A stretch of DNA of 64,000 nucleotides from Saprospiraceae bacterium (GTDB lineage: Bacteria; Bacteroidota; Bacteroidia; Chitinophagales; Saprospiraceae): the NCBI GenBank assembly GCA_016710265.1, contig JADJJL010000007.1:372001-436000 (forward strand), given 5' to 3'. The position numbers and the translations under genes were made by a program. A model generated the notes under the pieces. That model searched no databases, was not told where the DNA came from, and saw only the letters and a program-made list of their open reading frames with translations. Position 1 is the first letter of the stretch; every line of letters begins with the position of its first letter. Shown one piece after another: positions 34,922 through 43,537 of the stretch.

Positions 34922-35848
34922 ATGAGTTTTTTTGATCAGTTTCCGGTGCAAGCATTTGACAACATGGAATTGTTGGCTAGACAGGTGGTAGAAGGTTTTA
35001 TCATAGGAAAACACAAATCGCCATTTCATGGATTTAGCGTTGAATTTGCAGAGCATAGACTCTACAATCCGGGAGAGAGCACTCGTGATATAGACTGGAG
35101 GGTGTATGGACGGACAGACCGACTGTATTCTAAAAAATTTGAAGAAGAGACTAATTTACGTTGCCAATTGGTGATCGACGCTTCTTCTTCCATGTATTTT
35201 CCAGAGGAGAAGTTAAAATCCGGACTTGTGCTAAACAAGCTAAAATACTCCTCTTTGGCGGCTGCTTGCATAATGAATATTTTAAAAACTCAGAGAGACG
35301 CATTCGGGATTAGTATTTTTGGTGAAAATCTGGAAGTTCACACCCAAGCGAAATCAAGTACTAAGCACTATCAGCTTTGTCTTAGTTTTATGGATAAATA
35401 TATCCGTGAATATGAATTAAATAAAAAAGGGAAAGCAGCTGATGCCTTACACCAAATTGCAGAACAAGTCCATAAAAGATCTCTTGTTATTCTCTTTAGT
35501 GATATGTTTGATGATGCTGACAAACTCGACGAAATTGTACACGCACTTCAGCATCTCAAATTTAATAAACATGAAGTAGTTGTATTTCATGTATCTGACA
35601 AAAGATTGGAAGTTAATTTTGAATTTGAAAACAGGCCTTATCAATTTGTAGATATGGAAACAGGCGAACAAATTAGAATTCAATCTCATCAAATCAGAGA
35701 ACAATATATAAATCATGTTAAGGAATACCATTCTAAAGTTAGAGATATTTGTATACGATATAAAATAGACTATTACGAATCTGATATCAATGAAGGATAC
35801 AATTATTTGCTTCAGCAATTTTTAGGAAAGAGAAATAAAATGTTATAA
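34922..35848 (+). CDS. DUF58 domain protein
   Basis: This is a 308-residue soluble protein. The DUF58 signature YNPGESTRDIDWRVYGRTDRLYSKKFEEE lies at about residues 50-75 and is followed by a von Willebrand A-like fold (LVIDASSSMYFPE as the MIDAS DxSxS; VILFSDMFDD later). DUF58 proteins usually sit beside MoxR AAA+ ATPases and vWA/BatA-type proteins in chaperone-like modules; no such neighbours are visible here, since it follows trxA and precedes ppk2. The metal-site residues are intact. Confidence 0.9.
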   Translation: MSFFDQFPVQAFDNMELLARQVVEGFIIGKHKSPFHGFSVEFAEHRLYNPGESTRDIDWRVYGRTDRLYSKKFEEETNLRCQLVIDASSSMYFPEEKLKSGLVLNKLKYSSLAAACIMNILKTQRDAFGISIFGENLEVHTQAKSSTKHYQLCLSFMDKYIREYELNKKGKAADALHQIAEQVHKRSLVILFSDMFDDADKLDEIVHALQHLKFNKHEVVVFHVSDKRLEVNFEFENRPYQFVDMETGEQIRIQSHQIREQYINHVKEYHSKVRDICIRYKIDYYESDINEGYNYLLQQFLGKRNKML

Positions 35849-35861
35849 TAATACCAGGCAT

Positions 35862-36608
35862 ATGAAAAAGACAATACTTTCAAAAGTTTCTACTGGAGCT
35901 CCTAAAAATGCTGATAAGGAAAAAATAAAAAAAGAAACAGAGAAGCTGGTTAAAGAAATTGGTGAATGGTCTGAAAAATTATTTGCTGAAAGAAAACAGA
36001 GCATACTCATCGTGTTACAAGGTATGGATGCTAGTGGCAAAGATGGTATTGCAAAAAATGTTTTTTCACATTGTCCACCTTTGGTTATTGATGCACATCC
36101 GTTTAGAAAACCTACCGAGGAAGAAATGGCCCATGATTTTCTTTGGAGAGTCCACAAGTGGGCACCGGGCAAAGGTTTGATTAAAATATTCATTCGATCC
36201 CATTATGAAGATATCCTGATACAGAGAGTGCATGGTTGGATCGATGATGAAAGAGCCTCACTTAGATTAGAATCCATCAATGCATTTGAAAAATTGCTTC
36301 AATACGATGCAAACACCACTGTTTTAAAATTTTATCTCCATATTTCTCAAAAAAAGCAGCATAAAAAGCTTCAAGAAAGATTGGAGGTTCCTGAAAAACA
36401 ATGGAAATACAACCCAGGTGATTTTGAAGAAAGCAAATTGTGGGATCGGTACATGCATTATTACGAAGAAGTAATCAATGGCAGTGCAATCCCTTGGCAC
36501 ATAGTTCCTGTAGATCATAAATGGTATAGAGATTATACAGTAGCGAAAGTGGTATGTGAGGAATTGCGTAAAATGGCTCCTACCTACCCAACTCTTCCAA
36601 AAGAATAG
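35862..36608 (+). CDS. ppk2: Polyphosphate kinase 2 family (polyP:nucleotide phosphotransferase)
   Basis: This is a 248-residue PPK2-fold kinase with Walker A LQGMDASGKDGIAKNVF, Walker B FIRSHYEDILIQRVH, and lid-region EVPEKQWKYNPGDFEE and WDRYMHYYEE, in order. PPK2 enzymes use polyphosphate to phosphorylate NMPs or NDPs; the exact class (I, II or III) needs alignment. It follows DUF58 by 13 bases and is followed at 3 bases by an S4-domain gene, so all three are likely cotranscribed. Confidence 0.93.
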   Translation: MKKTILSKVSTGAPKNADKEKIKKETEKLVKEIGEWSEKLFAERKQSILIVLQGMDASGKDGIAKNVFSHCPPLVIDAHPFRKPTEEEMAHDFLWRVHKWAPGKGLIKIFIRSHYEDILIQRVHGWIDDERASLRLESINAFEKLLQYDANTTVLKFYLHISQKKQHKKLQERLEVPEKQWKYNPGDFEESKLWDRYMHYYEEVINGSAIPWHIVPVDHKWYRDYTVAKVVCEELRKMAPTYPTLPKE

Positions 36609-36611
36609 TTT

Positions 36612-37004
36612 GTGAGAATTGACAAATGGCTATGGGCCGTAAGGATTTATAAATCCAGAACACAAGCCACGGATGCTTGTAAAGAGGGACGTGTAAAATC
36701 CGGAGAAATCACCCTGAAGCCTGCTTCAAATATACAGTCCGGTCAAACCATTAAAATAAGAAGGCAGGGGCTTTATTTTGAATATTTAATTATTGAGTTA
36801 TTGGAAAAGAGAGTTGGAGCTCCTATTGCAGAAAAAGCATATACCAACCTTACACCTCTAGAAACCATAGACAAACTTAAAGGCATTCAAACACTGTCTG
36901 CAAGTTTTTATACTCAACGCCCGAAAGGAAGTGGAAGACCCACTAAAAAAGAAAGGCGACAGGTAGATGAAATTTTTGAGGATATAGAAAACGAAGAGAG
37001 TTAA
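36612..37004 (+). CDS. S4-domain RNA-binding protein (Hsp15/HslR-like)
   Basis: This is a 130-residue protein. MRIDKWLWAVRIYKSRTQAT, CKEGRVKSG and the following turn form an S4 RNA-binding motif. The tail GSGRPTKKERRQVDEIFED is the basic C-terminus typical of Hsp15 family proteins, which in E. coli rescue 50S subunits carrying stalled peptidyl-tRNA. It starts at GTG 36612, three bases after the ppk2 stop; no nearer ATG keeps the S4 motif whole. Confidence 0.9.
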   Translation: MRIDKWLWAVRIYKSRTQATDACKEGRVKSGEITLKPASNIQSGQTIKIRRQGLYFEYLIIELLEKRVGAPIAEKAYTNLTPLETIDKLKGIQTLSASFYTQRPKGSGRPTKKERRQVDEIFEDIENEES

Positions 37005-37020
37005 TCTAATACCTTTAGGT

Positions 37021-37662
37021 TCACTCAACACCAAATTCGTGTTTGCTTTTATGACTTCGGACTTTTAATAATTCGTAGATCATTAGACCGAATTGAGCAA
37101 ATGCCTTCAACTGTAATGGATCGATCAATTGCTTATCTCGGTATATGATGAGATAATAATTAGATGCTTCCATCCAAAAACTTTTATACTGTGTGAGCAA
37201 TTCCAAAATTTCCTGACTAAAATAATATCTGATGACCGATTCATATTCTCCTGTCAAGCGATAATCATCTGAAAAATCGGGATGTGATAAAAAATCAATG
37301 TCTTTATAACCAAACCATTCTTTGAGTGTGTCAAAAAAATTCTCAGGCTTTAGAAAAAAATCCGGTAAACTTAATTCTCTACAATCAATAAAAAGGACTG
37401 TCTGATGAAAAGTATGTGATGTTTTTCCAGTAGATATTAAATAAGAATAATCAAAAATGTACTTGTCAGAAATATAATTTTGAAATCCAACCAGATTCTC
37501 AATTTTTTTATTAGCCCCAGCTTTAAACAATTCTAATTGTTGTAACTGCGCAATGAGTCCAATCGAAGTAGGGTCAATTCGTTGGAATTCCAGTTCGTAA
37601 GCCAAATTAGAGAAAGCTTCTTCTCTATTTTTGCGATTGGGGCCAAACAGTGATCTCATCAT
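37021..37662 (-). CDS. Hypothetical protein
   Basis: This is a 213-residue protein with no signal peptide or membrane segment, mixed alpha/beta, rich in aromatic residues (for example YDYSYL and ASNYYLIIYRDKQ). I do not recognise a family. It is the last gene of the minus-strand lpx run, 20 bases after the ABC ATPase gene, so it may have a role linked to that transporter or simply share the transcript. Confidence 0.65.
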   Translation of the reverse strand: MMRSLFGPNRKNREEAFSNLAYELEFQRIDPTSIGLIAQLQQLELFKAGANKKIENLVGFQNYISDKYIFDYSYLISTGKTSHTFHQTVLFIDCRELSLPDFFLKPENFFDTLKEWFGYKDIDFLSHPDFSDDYRLTGEYESVIRYYFSQEILELLTQYKSFWMEASNYYLIIYRDKQLIDPLQLKAFAQFGLMIYELLKVRSHKSKHEFGVE

Positions 37663-37682
37663 TAGATTTAATTTGATGCCAA

Positions 37683-38297
37683 TTAATTTAATGAAATGAT
37701 AGAATCCGTCAATTCGAAATCTTGAGGATCATTGGATGCAATTACAACAATGCGATTTGCCTTCCATTTTTCAAGTAATTTTTTAAACCAATCTTGTGTT
37801 TTTAAATCCAAATTGGTGGTAGGCTCGTCCAATAAAAGTACTTCTGAATTTGACATAATCGTCAAAGCTAGTTTAAATCTTTGTTTCATCCCAGAAGATA
37901 AATTTTTTGTAAATTCCGTTGATTTATCACTAAGCATGGCAATTTCGAGGACATCATTTACAGAAATATGATTTGCAAATCCTTTCATTTGCTTAAAAAA
38001 TTTGGTCATTTCAAAAACTGTAAGATATTCATATAGATCTGCATATGGTGCTGCATATGTAAAATATTTATACCAAAGGAGATTTGGCACAACTTTATCA
38101 GAGGTTAAAAGGTATTCAATTTTTCCTTTGGTGGGGATTTGGTTTCCTGACAAGAGAGATAATAGCGTAGTTTTACCGGCTCCATTTGCTCCAGAAATTC
38201 CATAAACATGATTTTTGTATAAATCAAAATTTAAGTTCCTGAAAATATAATGTTGACTTGAGAATTTTTTGGCAATATTTTCTACATGGATATGCAT
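37683..38297 (-). CDS. ABC transporter ATP-binding protein
   Basis: This is a 204-residue ATPase subunit with Walker A GANGAGKTTLL, signature LSSGMKQR, Walker B VLLLDEPTTNLD, and a D-loop. The shape resembles small CcmA/heme-exporter-like or ABC-2 ATPases. The switch histidine is replaced: the expected H-loop reads VVIASNDPQDF (Asn in place of His), which may lower activity, or the protein may pair with a degenerate site. No permease is adjacent. It follows lpxA by 10 bases in the same operon. Confidence 0.85.
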   Translation of the reverse strand: MHIHVENIAKKFSSQHYIFRNLNFDLYKNHVYGISGANGAGKTTLLSLLSGNQIPTKGKIEYLLTSDKVVPNLLWYKYFTYAAPYADLYEYLTVFEMTKFFKQMKGFANHISVNDVLEIAMLSDKSTEFTKNLSSGMKQRFKLALTIMSNSEVLLLDEPTTNLDLKTQDWFKKLLEKWKANRIVVIASNDPQDFELTDSIISLN

Positions 38298-38307
38298 ATA
38301 TGTGAAC

Positions 38308-39084
38308 TCAGCTCAAACCTTTGATCAGGCCCCTTTCGCTGGTGCTCACAAATTGAAGAATTTCTTTTCGTTCATTACTATCCGGTAGTTCATTTTCGAT
38401 TGCCTCCAAAGCTTTGGAAATATTGCGATGTTTAACAAACATATACCTATAAATCTCATGCATTCTATCAATTTGGTCTTTGTCAAAACCTCTTCTACCC
38501 AAACCTATGACATTCACCCCTTCATACATTAGTGGTTCCCTTCCTGCTTTAATAAAAGGTGGAACATCTTTAGAAACCAAGGAACCGCCTCCAATCATTG
38601 TATGGGCTCCAACTTTGGTAAATTGGTGCACTGCTGTCAAACCTCCTAAGATGGCAAAATCAAAGATTTCAATATGACCAGCTAATGTGACATTGTTGGC
38701 AAGAATTACATGATCATGGATTATGCAATCGTGCGCTACATGAACATACGCCATTAAAAGACAATGTGATCCAATTCTTGTGGTCATTGAAGCTTTGGTC
38801 CCCTTATTCAAAGTACAAAATTCCCTAATAATCGTATGATCACCAATTTCAATGGTGGTATTTTCACCATTAAATTTTAAATCCTGTGGGGCGGAACTTA
38901 TAACTGCTCCTGGGAATATCTTAACATTATTACCAATTCGGGCCCCATCCATGATGGTTACATAGGGACCTATCCAACAATTCTCACCTATGACTACATC
39001 ATCATATATGCTAACGAATGGTTCGATTTTGGTACCTGTACCAATTTTGGCTTTTGAGCTAATGTTGCTTAATGGCGATGTCAT
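38308..39084 (-). CDS. lpxA: Acyl-ACP--UDP-N-acetylglucosamine O-acyltransferase
   Basis: LpxA adds the 3-hydroxyacyl chain to UDP-GlcNAc, first step of lipid A synthesis. The 258-residue protein shows left-handed beta-helix hexapeptide repeats (IGENCWIGPYVTIMDGARIG) with the catalytic His in LMAYVHVAHDCIIHDH and a C-terminal helical domain (IDRMHEIYRYMFV). Its ATG overlaps the lpxC/fabZ stop (ATGA), so translation is coupled. Confidence 0.96.
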   Translation of the reverse strand: MTSPLSNISSKAKIGTGTKIEPFVSIYDDVVIGENCWIGPYVTIMDGARIGNNVKIFPGAVISSAPQDLKFNGENTTIEIGDHTIIREFCTLNKGTKASMTTRIGSHCLLMAYVHVAHDCIIHDHVILANNVTLAGHIEIFDFAILGGLTAVHQFTKVGAHTMIGGGSLVSKDVPPFIKAGREPLMYEGVNVIGLGRRGFDKDQIDRMHEIYRYMFVKHRNISKALEAIENELPDSNERKEILQFVSTSERGLIKGLS

Positions 39085-40472
39085 GAATCCCTTTTGATGA
39101 TTTGGGCGGTTAAATCTGCTTCACATACCAGTTTGGTTCCTACGAAAGCGTGCCCTCTCATTTGAACCAATCCTCTGCGAATGGGCGAAATTAATACCAT
39201 TTTAAGAATCAGAGTATCTCCTGGTAAAACTTTCTGTCTAAATCGTGCATTTTCAACCTTTAAAAAATAGGTATCGTATTGATCTGGATCATCTTGTTTG
39301 CTCAATGCCAAGACACCTCCAGTTTGAGCTAGGGCTTCGAGTTGAAGCATTCCTGGAAATACTGGATTATTGGGAAAATGCCCTTGGAAAAGCCCCTCAT
39401 TGATGGTCACATTTTTAATTCCAACCACATGATTTTCAGACATTTCTACCACCTTATCGACTAATAGAAATGGATATCTATGGGGGAGCATATTTTGGAT
39501 CTGAACCGTATTATAAATAGGTGGCAAATCAGGATTATATACAGGAACCCCCTCTAGTTTTTTCTGTTCAGTCCATTTTTTAAGCAAGACTTTAGCAAAT
39601 TCAACATTGGATTTATGCCCTGATCTTGAAGTAATAATTTTTCCTTTGATGGGTCTACCCAGGAGGGTTAAATCACCCAAAACATCCAATAATTTATGTC
39701 TGGCAGGTTCATTTGGGAAATGAAGAGCAAGGGTATTTAGAACTCCTTCTTTATCCACTTTAACAGATGGCTTGTTTAATTTATGTGCTAAAGTATCCAA
39801 TTCTTCTTGCGACATTAATCGGTCGACAAGGACAATGGCATTGTCAAGGTCACCCCCCTTGATCAAATTTTGGTCTAATAATTTTTCCAATTCATGCAAA
39901 AAAACAAAAGTTCTGCAAGGTGCAATTTCTGTGGCATACTCTTCCAACTGGTGAAGCGTCGCAAATTGTTGGCCCAACACATTAGAATCAAAATCTATCA
40001 TTGAAGTCAATTCAAACTGATCGTGAGGCAATGCAGTATATTCAGCACCGGTAACTTCATCTTCAAAGCTAATTGGTTCTGTAATCACATAATAATCGCG
40101 AGGCAGGTCAAGCTCTTTAATTTGTGCCTCTCTAAAAAGATCCACAAAAACTTTGGCGCTTCCATCCAAAATTGGAATTTCCGGTCCATCCAATTCGATT
40201 AAAACATTGTCGATTCCCATACCAGATAATGCCGACAAAGTATGTTCAACGGTCCAAACCTGGGCCAATCCTTCTTGCAATGTAGTTCCTCTATTGGTAG
40301 ATACTACTTTAGAAACTTCAGCCATGATAATGGGTCTATCTGGAAGATCGATCCGCATAAAACGGATACCATGTCCGGCAGGAGCAGGTTTAAAAGTCAA
40401 CGTTACATGGCTTCCAGTATGGAGCCCTACCCCCGAGACAGTCGTTTCATTGGCAATTGTGGTCTGATTCAT
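39081..40472 (-). CDS. lpxC/fabZ: Bifunctional LpxC-FabZ (UDP-3-O-acyl-GlcNAc deacetylase / 3-hydroxyacyl-ACP dehydratase)
   Basis: This is a 463-residue fusion typical of Bacteroidetes. Residues 1-300 are LpxC: VSGVGLHTGSHVTL, the zinc His in VEHTLSALSGMGIDN, and HKLLDVLGDLTLLG with the second zinc site. Residues about 320-463 are FabZ: MLPHRYPFLLVDKV, and the catalytic His/Glu in GHFPNNPVFPGMLQLEALAQ. LpxC commits the pathway; FabZ competes for the same 3-hydroxyacyl-ACP pool, so the fusion couples lipid A and fatty acid synthesis. Starts inside the last codons of lpxD. Confidence 0.97.
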   Translation of the reverse strand: MNQTTIANETTVSGVGLHTGSHVTLTFKPAPAGHGIRFMRIDLPDRPIIMAEVSKVVSTNRGTTLQEGLAQVWTVEHTLSALSGMGIDNVLIELDGPEIPILDGSAKVFVDLFREAQIKELDLPRDYYVITEPISFEDEVTGAEYTALPHDQFELTSMIDFDSNVLGQQFATLHQLEEYATEIAPCRTFVFLHELEKLLDQNLIKGGDLDNAIVLVDRLMSQEELDTLAHKLNKPSVKVDKEGVLNTLALHFPNEPARHKLLDVLGDLTLLGRPIKGKIITSRSGHKSNVEFAKVLLKKWTEQKKLEGVPVYNPDLPPIYNTVQIQNMLPHRYPFLLVDKVVEMSENHVVGIKNVTINEGLFQGHFPNNPVFPGMLQLEALAQTGGVLALSKQDDPDQYDTYFLKVENARFRQKVLPGDTLILKMVLISPIRRGLVQMRGHAFVGTKLVCEADLTAQIIKRDS

Positions 40473-41509
40473 GACTGGGATTGGTTTGATTTTAAGACAT
40501 TTATGAGATCACGAACCTGCTTAGAAGTTTCAGGTAATTTTTTAAATTCTGCATACACGCGTAAGAAAGTAAAATAATCTATGGCAGGGGAACCATACCA
40601 TTTCCTATTTTTTTCTTCAATAGAGGATGCAATTCCACTTTGAGCCTGAATGATGGAACCATCGGCAATCTCGAGATGCCCGGCAATTCCTACTTGTCCT
40701 CCAATCATACAATACTTTCCAATTTTTGCGCTACCCGCTATTCCGGCCTGGGCTGCAATAACCGTATGAGCCCCAATGCTTACATTGTGGGCCACTTGTA
40801 TCAAATTATCTAATTTGCAACCTTCTTCGATAATAGTAGACCCCATTGTGCCTCGATCAATGGTAGTATTGGATCCAATTTCTACATGTGAACCAACGAT
40901 GACGTTTCCAATTTGTGCGATTTTTTTATAGGATTTGTCCTGATTGGGTACAAAACCAAATCCATCGCTTCCGATCACAGTATTGGAATGAATGGTTACT
41001 GAATCACCTAACACGCAATCATGGTAAATTCTTACTCCTGGAAATAATTTTACAGAATGTCCAAGTTTAACATTTTTTCCAATAAAAACTTGAGCTCCAA
41101 GGAAAGAATGATCATCAATTACAGCACCTTCTTCAATAACTGTATATGCTCCAACGTGGACATTAGCACCAATTTTAGCACTGGGATCAATGATTGCGCT
41201 TTGATGAATTACAGAAACGGCTTCGTTTTTCTCTGAAAATAATTCAAGAAGTTGGCTAACAGTCTGGTAGACATTTTCTACCCTTAATAAGGCAGGATGA
41301 ATTTGTTGGCTAGCCTGAAAATTAGTTGGAACAATAACCAATGAAGCGGGTGAACCATATAAGTAGTGCTCATATTTTAGATTTCCAAGAAAACAAACGC
41401 TGCCGGGAATTGCCTCCTCGATTTTGCTCGGATAGGACAACTCAATCTCAGGGTCTCCTTCCAAAGTACCATTTACAATCGCTGCAAGTTGTCCAGCAGT
41501 CATTTTCAT
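40469..41509 (-). CDS. lpxD: UDP-3-O-(3-hydroxyacyl)glucosamine N-acyltransferase
   Basis: LpxD adds the N-linked 3-hydroxyacyl chain, third lipid A step. The 346-residue protein has a uridine-binding N domain (TAGQLAAIVNGTLEG), then a hexapeptide beta-helix (GSDGFGFVPNQDKSYKKI, NTTIDRGTMGSTIIEE) with the catalytic His in NLIQVAHNVSIGAHTVIAAQ. First gene of the operon lpxD-lpxC/fabZ-lpxA-ABC-hypothetical. A -7 box ends 4 bases before the ATG, so the mRNA should be leaderless. Confidence 0.96.
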   Translation of the reverse strand: MKMTAGQLAAIVNGTLEGDPEIELSYPSKIEEAIPGSVCFLGNLKYEHYLYGSPASLVIVPTNFQASQQIHPALLRVENVYQTVSQLLELFSEKNEAVSVIHQSAIIDPSAKIGANVHVGAYTVIEEGAVIDDHSFLGAQVFIGKNVKLGHSVKLFPGVRIYHDCVLGDSVTIHSNTVIGSDGFGFVPNQDKSYKKIAQIGNVIVGSHVEIGSNTTIDRGTMGSTIIEEGCKLDNLIQVAHNVSIGAHTVIAAQAGIAGSAKIGKYCMIGGQVGIAGHLEIADGSIIQAQSGIASSIEEKNRKWYGSPAIDYFTFLRVYAEFKKLPETSKQVRDLINVLKSNQSQS

Positions 41510-41513
41510 TGCG

Positions 41514-41521
41514 CAAAGGTA
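41514..41521 (-). promoter_or_regulatory. Bacteroidetes -7 box TACCTTTG of the lpx operon
   Basis: This is an exact TAnnTTTG match on the minus strand, 4 bases before the lpxD ATG (41507-41509). Transcription would begin at or just beside the A of the start codon. Confidence 0.65.
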
Positions 41522-41603
41522 ATTCTAATTAAGTGAAATGAAAGGTGCTTAGCATACTATTTAATGATAAAAAGTAAGGCTAGACTATTTTATAGAAAAA
41601 GCC

Positions 41604-41611
41604 TAATTTTG
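41604..41611 (+). promoter_or_regulatory. Bacteroidetes -7 box TAATTTTG
   Basis: This is an exact TAnnTTTG match 15 bases upstream of the ATG at 41627. It lies within the upstream frame extension, which is why the shorter start is preferred. Confidence 0.6.
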
Positions 41612-41626
41612 TCGTTAATAGTGGCT

Positions 41627-43510
41627 ATGTCAAAACAAAAACAGAAAATTAAAGCTGGAGAACAAATTTCTCCGATGGAATCTAAAACAAATATACAGGT
41701 ATCATCTGAGGCATGGTGGCTGATATGGGCCATTTTACTTGTTTGTTTTTTCTTGTTTAGTCCATCATTAAAAAATGAATTTGTCAATTGGGATGACGAC
41801 CGCAATGTTTATGAAAATCCACTGATTGCAAATCAGAAGGCCATTCAACATCAAAAAATATTCACCACTCCGATCATCGGAAATTATAATCCGTTGAGTA
41901 TTTGGAGTTTTGCGGTAGAACATCATTTTGCAGGGATGGATCCAAAGACTATGCATTGGACCAACCTTATCCTACACTTGATTTGTGTATTCTTTTCATT
42001 TAAAATTTTTAAAAACCTTGGCTTAAACCCTTGGTTTGCAGCTTTGGGTAGTTTGCTCTTTGCCATTCATCCGATGAGGGTGGAATCTGTGGCCTGGATT
42101 ACAGAAAGAAAAGATGTTTTATTTTCTGCTTTTTTTCTCCCTGCATTTTATTTATATTTAAAAAGATTAGATAAACCAGGTACAGTATCTATGTTTTGGA
42201 TTTTTATTCTATTTGCTATAGGCCTGTTTGCGAAGATACAAATGGTCAGTTTACCATTGGCAATGATTACAGCTGACTACCTAAAAGGCAGAGCATTAAA
42301 ATGGAATTTGATATTTGAAAAATGGATGTTCTTTCTGGGTTCATTGGCATTTGGTATTTTAGGTATTTATATGTTGAGGCAAGAAGGTTCACTTGAAGCC
42401 AATGAATTGCATACAGGATTTATGCGTGTTTTTATTGGAACATATAGTTTGATTACTTACCTGATTAAATGGCTGGTTCCATATATGACCTTGCCCCTGT
42501 ATCCTTATCCAGATAAACTCACCATTTGGCACTATTTATCTTTACCTGGAGCTATTGCCATTTTAGCTGCTGTGTATTTTGCCTATAAAAGAAAGATGGT
42601 CCAACTTGTTTTTGGATTTGGTTTTTTCTTTGTCAATGTATTTTTTCTACTCCAATTTCTTGGTGCAGGGCAGGGTTATCTTGCTGATCGTTTTACGTAC
42701 GTTGCTTATTTGGGCTTGTTCTTTATATTTTCGTGGTATGTTCAAAAATGGTGGTCACAATATCCACAATATAAATTTTTAATCAGAGCAAGTCTAATTC
42801 TATATCTAATTTGTTTGTCTTTTCTGACTTATCGTCAATGCAAATATTGGAAAAATCCAAATACACTTTGGTCACGTGTCATTGAATATTATGACAACAC
42901 CCCTTTGCCTTATAATAATAGAGCTAATTACCAACGAGATTTAAAACAATTTGATAAAGCATTGGCTGATTATAGCAAAGCCATTTCATTAAAAGCAGGT
43001 CACGCAACCTATAACAGTCGCGCAAAGTTATTTTTTCAAAGAAACGAAGATCAAAAAGCCATTGAAGATTACAATATAGCCATTCAAAAAAGTCCAAATA
43101 CCGCGGAGTACTATACAAATCGCGGAGCAGCCTATGCTAAATTAAATCAATTGGATCAAGCATTGGCAGATTTGAATAAAGCCGTGGCATTGGATAAAAA
43201 TTGGAAAGTGGCTTATTTAAACAGGTCTATTTTATTTCAAGTCAAAGGAGATTATGCAAGTTCGCTTTCCGATATCAACAATTATCTAAGGTTGGAACCA
43301 AATAATGCAGACCTTTGGTATGAAGGCGCAAGATGTTATCGAATATTGAATAATTTACCAAAGGCACTTGAATATTTTACAACATGTATACAATACAACC
43401 CAAAACTGGGAGTTGCGTGGTTGGAAAGGGCAAAAACTTATGAAGCCATGGGGCAAACTGATAAAGCGCAAGCAGATTACATGGAGGCCTCTAAACTTGG
43501 AGCTCAATAA
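41627..43510 (+). CDS. TMTC-like membrane protein: PMT-type glycosyltransferase fold with C-terminal TPRs
   Basis: This is a 627-residue protein. About 9-10 membrane segments (25-420) contain the TMTC/DUF1736-type landmarks: FVNWDDDRNVYENPLI (acidic loop after the first helix), MHWTNLILHLICV, and HPMRVESVAWITERKDVLF. Residues about 435-627 are six TPR units (YNNRANYQRDLKQFDKALAD and so on). The same architecture occurs in eukaryotic TMTC O-mannosyltransferases and in many uncharacterised bacterial proteins. Transfer of a lipid-linked sugar to exported proteins is inference. ATG 41627 follows a -7 box; recN is 27 bases downstream. Confidence 0.85.
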   Translation: MSKQKQKIKAGEQISPMESKTNIQVSSEAWWLIWAILLVCFFLFSPSLKNEFVNWDDDRNVYENPLIANQKAIQHQKIFTTPIIGNYNPLSIWSFAVEHHFAGMDPKTMHWTNLILHLICVFFSFKIFKNLGLNPWFAALGSLLFAIHPMRVESVAWITERKDVLFSAFFLPAFYLYLKRLDKPGTVSMFWIFILFAIGLFAKIQMVSLPLAMITADYLKGRALKWNLIFEKWMFFLGSLAFGILGIYMLRQEGSLEANELHTGFMRVFIGTYSLITYLIKWLVPYMTLPLYPYPDKLTIWHYLSLPGAIAILAAVYFAYKRKMVQLVFGFGFFFVNVFFLLQFLGAGQGYLADRFTYVAYLGLFFIFSWYVQKWWSQYPQYKFLIRASLILYLICLSFLTYRQCKYWKNPNTLWSRVIEYYDNTPLPYNNRANYQRDLKQFDKALADYSKAISLKAGHATYNSRAKLFFQRNEDQKAIEDYNIAIQKSPNTAEYYTNRGAAYAKLNQLDQALADLNKAVALDKNWKVAYLNRSILFQVKGDYASSLSDINNYLRLEPNNADLWYEGARCYRILNNLPKALEYFTTCIQYNPKLGVAWLERAKTYEAMGQTDKAQADYMEASKLGAQ

Positions 43511-43537
43511 ATTTAAAATTAGTATCGCAATAATCGC

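Noticed and set aside
35447..35818. 123-codon frame antisense to the DUF58 gene
   Set aside because: It runs opposite to a well-supported gene and its translation is low-complexity hydrophobic sequence typical of AT-rich antisense shadows.
40242..40577. 111-codon plus-strand frame opposite lpxC/fabZ and lpxD
   Set aside because: It crosses two well-supported overlapping genes on the other strand and shows no domain.
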